This document shows, in pieces, positions 15,187 to 23,045 of a stretch of 64,000 bases of DNA. A model generated the notes under the pieces. It did no database searches and had not been told where the DNA came from. It saw only the letters and a list, made by a program, of their open reading frames with translations. The position numbers were made by a program, and so were the translations under genes. Within the stretch, counting starts at the first letter, position 1, and the number at the start of each line of letters is the position of its first letter. The stretch is from JANQGG01 sp964642175 (GTDB taxonomy: Bacteria; Bacteroidota; Chlorobiia; Chlorobiales; Chloroherpetonaceae), in the NCBI GenBank assembly GCA_964642175.1, contig CAZXOK010000005.1, positions 62,001 through 126,000 on the forward strand, written 5' to 3'.

Positions 15187-16719
15187 TCAATACCTTCTTT
15201 TTATTGTAGATTTTAAGTACCGAATAATTTCTCTCACATCACCGTTCGTTAAACCTGAGTTCGGGTATTCTTGCATACGTTTTACCATACTGGTAATATT
15301 TCTTGTTGTAATTTTATCTTCAACCGCTCTATAGGTATGGCAACGATTACATTTACGCTTTATTAATGCTCTGCGTCGATAAGCAATTTTTTTAGCTTTT
15401 GAAACTGTTTTGGCTTTAACAACCTCAGCATTTTTATTCATTAACTCTACAGCCTTATCGGCTTTCCATAAATTAATCATTTGATCATCACCTGCTGATG
15501 CCACAACTTTAACATTTGGGCTATACTTAACAGTACGTACCCAACTTGTATGCCCTTCAATTTCTAATATTTCTTTACCTGAAGCAATATTCCAGAATTT
15601 TACTTTATTATCATCTCCTCCGCTGACTAATATTTTTCCATCATTTGAAAAATCTAGTGAACGGACATAGTCTTTATGTCCAAGAAAACGTTTAATTTCT
15701 AATGCCGTATCCGGTTTACTTGCAACATCCCAAAGACTTATCGTCTCATCAGAACCACCACTAGCCAGTATAGACTCATCTGAATTCAACCCTATGGACA
15801 TTATCCACCCTGAGTGCCCAGTTATTTCTTTTTTGAGGTTGCCACGAGCAATATCCCAGAATTTTATGGTTTCATCTTTACTGCTCGTAATTAAGGTTTT
15901 GCTGTCTTTGGTAAAGTAGATATCTAGAATTGCTGACTTGTGACCTTTAAATGTTTTGACAAGATTTCCAGTTTGTGCATCCCAAATTTTAACCAAATTA
16001 TCCCAACCTCCTGAAGCCAGATAACGTCCATTTGGGCTGTATGTAATGATATTGATCCAGTTTTCATGTGCCTTACTGATTGTTAAGGCTGGAAATATGG
16101 TATAATTTGCTGATTTTGAAGACTCTGACTTAGCTGTAGTTGATACAAAAATATCGCCTTGTAATACTTCATTATTACTTTGACTTAATACTTCTTCTTT
16201 TTTTATCCCCCATACTCTAATGCTACTGTCTAAACTTGTACTGGCCAAAAACAGATTTTTTGGATGAAAATCAATAGAAGTAACACCACCTGTATGTTTT
16301 TTAAGGTCAAATATTATTTTTTTCTTATCAATATCCCAGACTTTGACAGCGTTATCCCATCCACCACTTGCCAACAATTTCCCATTGTGACTAAATGCAA
16401 TCGTCGATACACTGGCCTCATGTCCAGGAAAAGATGCAATTAAATTTTCATCCTTACTATTGTCTTTTGATGAGGGAGAACTGGATTTTAAAGGCTTGGC
16501 ATGTGCTGTGGATAAAAAACCATATACGAGTGAATGATCTGAAAATTGCCCGAATTGAGCAACAAACATTTGTGATGTTTGATTTCGTTTTTGAGAGGTG
16601 TTAAAATTCTCTGAGTTAACCTTGCATTTCATACCCCCATCAAAACTCAGATTTGTGCTAAAAAATAAAAAAAAAATTACCGGCAAAGTAAATAGTCGTG
16701 TTTTCATTTTAATAACCAT
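15187..16719 (-). CDS. Secreted seven-bladed WD40 protein with C-terminal haem c motif
   Basis: A 510-residue protein. An N-terminal signal peptide (LFTLPVIFFLFFSTNLS) indicates export; translation may start at M1 or M5. Residues about 95-430 contain seven WD40 repeats with typical endings (VKVWDI, IRVWGI, VKIWDA, IKFWDI, ISLWDV, VKFWNI, INLWKA), enough for a full beta-propeller. The C-terminal 55 residues carry a single CXXCH motif (CNRCH, 457-461) and then MVKRM and YPNSGLTNGDVREIIRYL, like a small class I cytochrome domain. It is probably a periplasmic haem protein with a propeller for protein contacts. The partner is unknown. A broken SARP-like regulator lies just upstream. Confidence 0.85.
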   Translation of the reverse strand: MVIKMKTRLFTLPVIFFLFFSTNLSFDGGMKCKVNSENFNTSQKRNQTSQMFVAQFGQFSDHSLVYGFLSTAHAKPLKSSSPSSKDNSKDENLIASFPGHEASVSTIAFSHNGKLLASGGWDNAVKVWDIDKKKIIFDLKKHTGGVTSIDFHPKNLFLASTSLDSSIRVWGIKKEEVLSQSNNEVLQGDIFVSTTAKSESSKSANYTIFPALTISKAHENWINIITYSPNGRYLASGGWDNLVKIWDAQTGNLVKTFKGHKSAILDIYFTKDSKTLITSSKDETIKFWDIARGNLKKEITGHSGWIMSIGLNSDESILASGGSDETISLWDVASKPDTALEIKRFLGHKDYVRSLDFSNDGKILVSGGDDNKVKFWNIASGKEILEIEGHTSWVRTVKYSPNVKVVASAGDDQMINLWKADKAVELMNKNAEVVKAKTVSKAKKIAYRRRALIKRKCNRCHTYRAVEDKITTRNITSMVKRMQEYPNSGLTNGDVREIIRYLKSTIKRRY

Positions 16720-16783
16720 AAGTTTTATTAGATGGATTAAGAGCTGGTATTTTATCTTGTTTAGTTATCAAAATGATGCAAAC

Positions 16784-16824
16784 CAATTGATAACATATTG
16801 ATAATATATTGATAATTTTGATAA
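16784..16824. repeat. Four TTGATAA direct repeats with 11-bp period
   Basis: TTGATAA occurs at 16787, 16798, 16809 and 16818, spaced 11, 11 and 9 bp. Two adjacent units, 16795-16805 and 16806-16816, are identical (ATATTGATAAT). An inverted copy (TTATCAA) lies at 16765-16771. The block is 65-105 bp upstream of the WD40 gene, between it and the SARP-like regulator. SARP/BTAD regulators are known to bind direct repeats with about one helical turn spacing, so this is a plausible operator. Confidence 0.6.
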
Positions 16825-16844
16825 AAACTTGAAAACAAGATGGG

Positions 16845-18061
16845 TTATTTGCTCGGTTGAAACCTTTTAAGTATCTCTTCTGGAAATAGCAGGTTGTATT
16901 CTTTTTCAAATATTTTTTTACGGTTATTATATACTTTATATGCTTCACTGATACGATTAGTCTTTAAATACGCATCAATAAGTAATTCATAACCTTTAAT
17001 TGAGGTGTTGTCTGCTTCTAAAATCATACGAGAGTAATCTATATATTCCTGAATGTTGTTCTCGTGTAATGCATATAAAGATAAAGATTGAAGAGCATGT
17101 AAGTAATCATCTTTAAGCTTTTGCCTTGGATAAAAGGTCCAATCTTCATAAAGCTCATTAAGAAATAGATCGTCTTTATAAAGCTCTACGGCTTTTTTAA
17201 AGTATTCAACTGACTCATTTCCATCTAAAGCCATTTTATAAAAGCATTAGAACTCTTCCACATCATAAGAGTAATTCACCCCAAGTTGCCCTAAGTCCAA
17301 CATATAGCCCTTTTCTATCGTTTTTAAATACTTTGAATGACGCGCATTTTTTAAATCAGGTTCAAGAAAATATCGTATGGTTGAAATGGCCGAATAAAAC
17401 ATAACTTCTGCGCTTCTGCGTTGAGCCTCTGGCCAAAGTTTATCAACGAACGTATCAATCAAGATTGGAGAGTTGTGATTTATTAAAAATAGTCTAATCA
17501 CTGAGTTGGATTTATGACCGGGCCAATCTGAAGCTTTTATGGTTTTATCTCCAACATAAAGGGTTAAACTCCCAAATGCTTGTATGGAAATTAGTGAAGA
17601 CAATTGAGGTTGCTCAACAAAATATGTACCCTCCTGTGTTTGGTTATGTAACACTATGGCCTTGGTTTTTTCAAAGTAGCGAGATTGTGCATTTTTCAAG
17701 GATTTTAGAAGTTCGTTACCAGTAAAAGGTTTATTTAGAAAATCTGAAGCTCCTGATCGCATAGCTTTTATGACCATATCCATATCACCAAATCCAGAAA
17801 AAAGAATGATTTCTGAAAGTTCATTTTTAGTTTTAATTTCAGTTAGTACATCGAATCCATTAATGTCGGGTAGAAAAATATCTATAAAAACAATCTGGTG
17901 CTGATGTTGAGCAAATAAATCCAGGGCTTTTTTGCCATGATTAGTTGAGTGAACTTCGAAACCTTCATCCACTAAAAATCTTTGAATACCTCACATATCT
18001 CTTGATCGTCGTCAATTAGTAAAATTTTAATCGGCGTTGATTCTTTATTAGATGGATGCAT
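16845..18061 (-). pseudogene. Broken response regulator with SARP-type (wHTH-BTAD) output
   Basis: Three fragments add up to one REC-wHTH-BTAD protein. An ATG at 18061 opens a reading frame with the REC acidic pocket (ILLIDDDQEICEVF) that hits TAG after KDF. One extra T in the T5 run near 17982-17990 would restore the frame into the fragment 17972-17247, which has the rest of REC (IVFIDIFLPDING, phospho-Asp) and the winged helix (DKLWPEAQRRSAEVMFYSAI). That fragment ends at an in-frame TAA (17247-17249), and the same frame continues without shift through 17234-16845 as a BTAD helical repeat. With two lesions it is probably inactive, unless they are sequencing errors. Confidence 0.8.
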
Positions 18062-18239
18062 ATAAATACTGTAAATACCAGATTGAAAATTTTGAAATAT
18101 GTTAAAATGATTGTTGTTTTTTAGCGCATGCTATTTGTTATCAAAATATATTAATACTAAGTGTTTATTAATAAGTATTTTTATTAGTTTAATCGTATTT
18201 TTTCTGGAATTCGTAAATTAATTTGACGCAGGATACCAT

Positions 18240-18665
18240 ATGTCTGTACATATTTATGAATTAAAGATAGACAGTAAGGTTGAAGAGATCCGGCGTGTTG
18301 AACAATTTATCAAGGATATTGGAGAGGTCCATCAATTCCCGGAGACTTTTTTATACAATGTGATGCTTGTGGTAACAGAAGCCACCAACAACGCTGTAAT
18401 TCATGGCAATGAACAGGACGAAACAAAATCTGCTTATCTGAAATGCACTGTTCAAAAACATTCTGCTAAAGAGTTACTCATGATTGAAGTTACAGATCAG
18501 GGTTCAGGATTTAATATGGAACTTCTGCCCAATCCCCTGGCTGAAGAAAACCTTCTCAAGCCTTCGGGACGCGGGGTATTTCTCATGAAGCAGTTTGCCA
18601 ATGTGGATTACAATTTTTCTGAAAGCGGTACAACTGTTAGAATGACTTTAACCATTAATCGTTAA
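18240..18665 (+). CDS. RsbW-like anti-sigma histidine-kinase-fold ATPase
   Basis: A 141-residue HATPase_c domain protein of the RsbW/SpoIIAB-like group, which binds or phosphorylates anti-sigma antagonists. It has the N box (TEATNNAVIHGN), the G1 box (VTDQGSGF) and the G2 box (GRGVFLMKQFA). There is no sensor or dimerisation domain. No antagonist or sigma gene is adjacent, so its partner is unknown. It reads divergently from the broken regulator. Confidence 0.85.
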   Translation: MSVHIYELKIDSKVEEIRRVEQFIKDIGEVHQFPETFLYNVMLVVTEATNNAVIHGNEQDETKSAYLKCTVQKHSAKELLMIEVTDQGSGFNMELLPNPLAEENLLKPSGRGVFLMKQFANVDYNFSESGTTVRMTLTINR

Positions 18666-18804
18666 CGACTTTCACTCACTAATTGAACGCTCCCTTCTTA
18701 AATCCTTTACTTTATACTCACTAAAGACATAAGGACCTCACACACCTACTTATACTATAAGATAAGTACCTTATTATTGTGTTTAAATCTTGAGCGCATT
18801 AAGA

Positions 18805-18840
18805 CAAAAAAAGCCTCTTTAACAGAGGCTTTTTTTAATA
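18805..18840. terminator. Bidirectional intrinsic terminator
   Basis: AAGCCTCT and AGAGGCTT form an 8-bp stem with a TTAAC loop, flanked by an A7 run on one side and a T7 run on the other. It can end both the RsbW-like gene (plus strand) and the hydrogenase operon (minus strand). Confidence 0.9.
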
Positions 18841-18857
18841 ATCTAATGGTTCGAAAA

Positions 18858-19547
18858 TTAATTGGTTGGTGACCCTTCCACCTTATGTTTGTAACCCGTA
18901 ATGATCGAGGAAGTAACACTGGTCCGGTCAACCACATCGTGACGAGTAACCGCATAAATATGTAAAACAAAATAAACCGGAAATATCCATGCTAAGGCGT
19001 GATGCATATTATGCATACTATTACTGCTTCCTCCAAATAGTAAAACAACCCAGCCAAAGGTAGAGTCTATAAAACCACCGGGATTATTTTCACCATACAT
19101 CGCCAAGCCTGTTAAAATCATAAACCAAGAGCCTAAAAAGATAAATATAAAGTTTACCATGGCTGCTACCGGATTATGGCCAATATGGTTTGGCTCATCA
19201 CGTCTTAAGAACATGTAAGATGCCATTTGTTCTTTAAAGTCATTCCCCCACCAACTTGGTTTCCAAGGCTTAAAGCCGCCGAAACGAGCATAAGGATCAT
19301 TTCCAAACAGCGCCCAATACAAACGGAATAAAAAGTTAGCGATGAAAATATAGGCTGTTGCAAAATGTATGTATCGCCACCAAGCCATTTCTTTATACCA
19401 TGTAGCCTCACCAATTGGAGGTGAGAAAATTGGGCTGGCAATATACAGACCGGTAATAAACAACGCGGCGATGCATATTGCATTAAGCCAATGGTATATT
19501 CGAACCGGCCAACGCCATACATAGATTTCTTCAATAAGTCGTCCCAT
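18858..19547 (-). CDS. hyaC: [NiFe]-hydrogenase cytochrome b subunit
   Basis: A 229-residue membrane cytochrome b that passes electrons from the hydrogenase small subunit to quinone. It has four hydrophobic segments and conserved histidines, including RVYHW-type RIYHWLN near residue 19, MHNMHH and LHIYAV near the C-terminus, expected to bind two haems b. It is last in the operon small subunit-large subunit-cytochrome b, 9 nt after hyaB. The maturation protease and hyp genes are not in the window. Confidence 0.93.
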   Translation of the reverse strand: MGRLIEEIYVWRWPVRIYHWLNAICIAALFITGLYIASPIFSPPIGEATWYKEMAWWRYIHFATAYIFIANFLFRLYWALFGNDPYARFGGFKPWKPSWWGNDFKEQMASYMFLRRDEPNHIGHNPVAAMVNFIFIFLGSWFMILTGLAMYGENNPGGFIDSTFGWVVLLFGGSSNSMHNMHHALAWIFPVYFVLHIYAVTRHDVVDRTSVTSSIITGYKHKVEGSPTN

Positions 19548-19556
19548 TATTACCCC

Positions 19557-21278
19557 CTAAGATATTTTTACGGTTGTAATTTCATTGCCATTCATATCGA
19601 AGATATGTGATGCACAGGCAAGGCATGGATCAAATGAATGGACGGTTCTTAGAATCTCAAGCGGTTGATTAGGATCTGCCATTGGTGTTCCCATCAAAGA
19701 TGCTTCATATGCACCAACCTGACCTTTACTGTCACGAGGTGAAGCATTCCATGTAGAAGGTACCACAATCTGGTAATCCTCAATCTTCATATCTTTGATT
19801 TTAATCCAGTGACCTAAAGCGCCTCGGGGTGCTTCGGTGTATCCAAATCCCTGGCATTCGCTTGGCCAACGTTTTGGATCCCATAATTCACTGTTAAATG
19901 TTTTGTAGTCACCGCGTTTAATGTTATCAATTAATTGATTGTAATAGCGCAACATAAATTGTGCAGTCTGCTTACATTCAATTCCACGAGCGGCTGTTCG
20001 TCCTAAAGTTGAGAATAAGGCTTCAGGGCCAACATCAAGTGTTTTCAAAACATAGTTAACTGTATCGGTAATCATTGGGTCTTTTTTGCCGTATTGGAGA
20101 AATACCCTTGCCAACGGACCAACTTCCATAGAATTACCTTTCCAGCGTGGCGACTTCAACCAACTATATTTTTGGTCTGTATCCAGATATTCAAAAGGTG
20201 GTTTTGGTCCTGTGTATTTAGGATTTGTTTCACCTTCAAATGGATGCAGAGGTTTATCATCACCACCCGAGTATGTATACCAACTATGAGATACTTCTTC
20301 GGTGATATTTGTTAAGTCGTTTGGATCAACATCATCATAGATTGTTGAGAGATCACCATTTAGAATTGCACCTCTCGGCCAGAGTAGCGAATCAATATCG
20401 CCCAGACTTTTTTCCGGAAAATCACCGTAGCACAGGTAATTTCCAAGGCCTTTTCCATGTAACCAGTTTTTATAAAAGCCGGCTATAGCAATTAAATCCG
20501 GTATATAAACCTGATCAATGAAAGTGATGGTATTTTCAATGATCTGTTTAACCTTATTGAGTTGCTCAGTATTGATTGCTGTATCCGAGTTCTTATCAAT
20601 TGCACAGGCCATACCGCCTACGGTATAGTTTGGATGCGGATTCTTACCACCAAAAATGGTATGAATTTTTACTATCTCTTTCTGGAACTCCAGTGCTTCG
20701 AGGTAATGTGCCACACCAATGAGGTTAACTTCAGGTGGCAACTGATAGGCCGGATGGCCCCAGTAAGCATTTGCAAAAATTCCGAGCTGACCGCTTTCAA
20801 CAAACTTAACCAGAGTTTGTTGTAAATCTTTAAAATAACCGACCGACGATTTAGGCCAGTTTGATATACTTTGAGCGATACGCGAAGTTTCTTTTGGATC
20901 TGCTTTTAAAGCGCTCACCACATCCACCCAGTCCAGGGCATGCAAATGATAAAAATGCACCAAATGATCCTGAGTTTGCTGGGTAGCGTTCATTAAATTA
21001 CGGATAATACGTGCATTATCCGGTACTTGTATGCCAAGCGCATCTTCTACACACCGAACAGATGCTAAAGCATGTACTGTGGTACAAACCCCGCAGATAC
21101 GCTGTGCAAAAGCCCATGCATCTCTGGGATCACGTCCCTTCAGAATCAATTCCAGACCGCGCCACATGGTACCGCTGCTGAAAGCCTCCTGGATCTGATT
21201 GCTCTCATCCAGAACGGCTTCAATTCGAAGATGGCCTTCTATTCTTGGAATAGGATCAACAACTATTTTTTTTGACAT
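19557..21278 (-). CDS. hyaB: [NiFe]-hydrogenase large subunit (group 1)
   Basis: The catalytic subunit (573 residues) oxidises H2 at the Ni-Fe(CN)2CO site in the periplasm. The L1 motif RICGVCT (about residue 61) and the L2 motif DPCLACASH near the C-terminus provide the four Ni-binding cysteines. A 15-residue tail after the final His is the peptide normally removed by a maturation protease. RIEGHLRIE near the N-terminus is also typical. It starts 3 nt after the small-subunit stop. With nif in the window, recycling of nitrogenase H2 is a likely role. Confidence 0.96.
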   Translation of the reverse strand: MSKKIVVDPIPRIEGHLRIEAVLDESNQIQEAFSSGTMWRGLELILKGRDPRDAWAFAQRICGVCTTVHALASVRCVEDALGIQVPDNARIIRNLMNATQQTQDHLVHFYHLHALDWVDVVSALKADPKETSRIAQSISNWPKSSVGYFKDLQQTLVKFVESGQLGIFANAYWGHPAYQLPPEVNLIGVAHYLEALEFQKEIVKIHTIFGGKNPHPNYTVGGMACAIDKNSDTAINTEQLNKVKQIIENTITFIDQVYIPDLIAIAGFYKNWLHGKGLGNYLCYGDFPEKSLGDIDSLLWPRGAILNGDLSTIYDDVDPNDLTNITEEVSHSWYTYSGGDDKPLHPFEGETNPKYTGPKPPFEYLDTDQKYSWLKSPRWKGNSMEVGPLARVFLQYGKKDPMITDTVNYVLKTLDVGPEALFSTLGRTAARGIECKQTAQFMLRYYNQLIDNIKRGDYKTFNSELWDPKRWPSECQGFGYTEAPRGALGHWIKIKDMKIEDYQIVVPSTWNASPRDSKGQVGAYEASLMGTPMADPNQPLEILRTVHSFDPCLACASHIFDMNGNEITTVKIS

Positions 21279-21281
21279 CTT

Positions 21282-22370
21282 TTAACTCTCCTTTTCCTCA
21301 TTATTTGAAGATGAAACTTTCTGTTTAATCATGGTGCCTACGGCATGGGCAGCAGCACCGGCTGCTGCGGCTCCAACAGCAATTTTACCAATAGTATCGG
21401 CATTGACATCAGATCCCAGGAACGGCACTTCTGCCATCTTGGTGTAGAATGGTCCGTTGTCCCAGAAATTAGGTTCTGAGCAGCCAATACATGGGTGGCC
21501 TGAACCAATCGGGAAACTGGTTTTATCATTCCACTCTACTTTGGAGCAGGAGTTGTAGGTGGTTGGTCCCTTACAACCCATTTTATACAGACACCAACCT
21601 TTAGCTGCAGCTTCATCATCAAAACTCTCAACAAACATACCTGCGTCGAAGAATGATCTACGGTAGCATTTATCATGAATCCTGGTGTTGTAGAATGCTT
21701 TCGGTCGATTGAGTCTATCTAATTCGGGTAATGCCCCAAAAGTATGGTAATGAGTGATTACACCTGTCATCACTTCAGCAATTGGCGGGCAACCCGGTAC
21801 ATTTATAAGCGGCTTTCCGGAAATTACTTCATGAACTGGTGCAGCACCCGATGGGTTTGGATCGGCATTCTGGACACAGCCAAATGAGGCACATGAGCCC
21901 CAGGCAATCACAGCCGCCGCGTCAGCTATGGTCTCTTTCATGACATCCACAAAAGCATGACCACCTACCATGCAATAAACGCCATCATCTTTAAGCGATG
22001 GGTTTCCTTCAACACATACAATGTATTGTCCTTTATATTCCTCCATTATCCGCTTACGGTTCTCCTCAAGCTGATGTCCGGCAGCGGCACTCAAAGTTTC
22101 ATCATAATCCAATGAGATCATATTCAAAACGATGTCTTTGGTAATGGGGTGTGATGAGCGGATAAATGATTCGGTACAACAGGTACATTCCTGGCCGTGC
22201 AACCAGATCACAGGGGTTCTGGGTTTGGTTTCCATTGCTTTAACCACTTTCGGCAACATCTCCGGACTCAGACCCAGAGCTACAGATGTCAGACCGCAGA
22301 ACTTCAGAAAATCACGCCTGTCCACCCCTCTTGCCTCAAATATTTCAGCAAAAGTGTATTTTTTACCCAT
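21282..22370 (-). CDS. hyaA: [NiFe]-hydrogenase small subunit, O2-tolerant type
   Basis: A 362-residue precursor carrying the Fe-S relay. It has a twin-arginine signal (VDRRDFLKFCG) for Tat export and a C-terminal membrane helix (GKIAVGAAAAGAAAHAVG). The proximal-cluster region reads CTCC, not CTGC, and CASFGC, not CATFGG. These are the two supernumerary cysteines (Cys19 and Cys120 in HyaA/HoxK numbering) of enzymes with a [4Fe-3S] cluster that tolerate oxygen. RIHDKCYRR, CLYKMGCKGPTTYNSC and HPCIGC supply the distal and medial clusters. It is first in hyaABC. Confidence 0.95.
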   Translation of the reverse strand: MGKKYTFAEIFEARGVDRRDFLKFCGLTSVALGLSPEMLPKVVKAMETKPRTPVIWLHGQECTCCTESFIRSSHPITKDIVLNMISLDYDETLSAAAGHQLEENRKRIMEEYKGQYIVCVEGNPSLKDDGVYCMVGGHAFVDVMKETIADAAAVIAWGSCASFGCVQNADPNPSGAAPVHEVISGKPLINVPGCPPIAEVMTGVITHYHTFGALPELDRLNRPKAFYNTRIHDKCYRRSFFDAGMFVESFDDEAAAKGWCLYKMGCKGPTTYNSCSKVEWNDKTSFPIGSGHPCIGCSEPNFWDNGPFYTKMAEVPFLGSDVNADTIGKIAVGAAAAGAAAHAVGTMIKQKVSSSNNEEKES

Positions 22371-22438
22371 ACAATTTATTCTCCTTTCAATTGCTAAAAA
22401 AAACTAAAACCCTTCCAACATTTAGAAAAATTTTAGAC

Positions 22439-22463
22439 ATCCCTAACGTGTGCCTTTAGGGAT
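22439..22463. repeat. Inverted repeat upstream of hyaABC
   Basis: ATCCCTAA and TTAGGGAT form a perfect 8-bp inverted repeat with a 9-nt spacer, about 70 bp upstream of the hyaA start. Position and geometry fit an operator for the hydrogenase operon. I see nothing else clear in the gap 22371-22736. Confidence 0.45.
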
Positions 22464-22736
22464 AACGCCAATTTTGTGATACATTGCCATAAATGAACAT
22501 TATTAATGTCTTAAGGAGGGAAAGCTTAAAAAGCTAAAGTAAAAATGTCACAAAACTATCACAGCTAATAGAATTCTGTCTGATCACGGTTTCTAAAAAC
22601 AGAGTTTATATAAAGATTCTGTATTTTTTACTGTTGGGCAAACGAAACCGCTTTATTTCTTTCAGCGAATGATTACACTTAAGTTTATGTTTTAAAGATT
22701 AATATATATTAAATTCGTCAAATCAACCCTTTATAT

Positions 22737-23039
22737 ATGTTAAAAAAATTAAAATCGCTCTCAGAACATGATTTACTCATCATAGGACAGGTTCTGATAG
22801 AAAAAATGGATAGCCTTAATTCAAAAATTCAGGATGATACAGCCACTTCTGAAGATAAAATTAATCTTGCTTTTTCCAATGAAATCCTGGCACTGGCCAA
22901 GAACAGGATCAATGTTCAGAAAAATGAAAAGCTGGCTGAAAAAGATGATGAAATATGGGTAGAAAAAACATCTGATAGCCATAACCCACACATCAGGTTG
23001 CATGGCGGTGTACTAGAAGATGATCCGCCACAAGGCTGA
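22737..23039 (+). CDS. Hypothetical protein (100 aa)
   Basis: A small, charged protein I do not recognise. The N-terminal half looks alpha-helical (LSEHDLLIIGQVLIEKMDSL), the C-terminus is polar and ends in HGGVLEDDPPQG. No signal peptide or membrane segment. It stands alone, with its stop 6 nt from the convergent uvrA stop. Confidence 0.55.
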   Translation: MLKKLKSLSEHDLLIIGQVLIEKMDSLNSKIQDDTATSEDKINLAFSNEILALAKNRINVQKNEKLAEKDDEIWVEKTSDSHNPHIRLHGGVLEDDPPQG

Positions 23040-23045
23040 ATGTTA

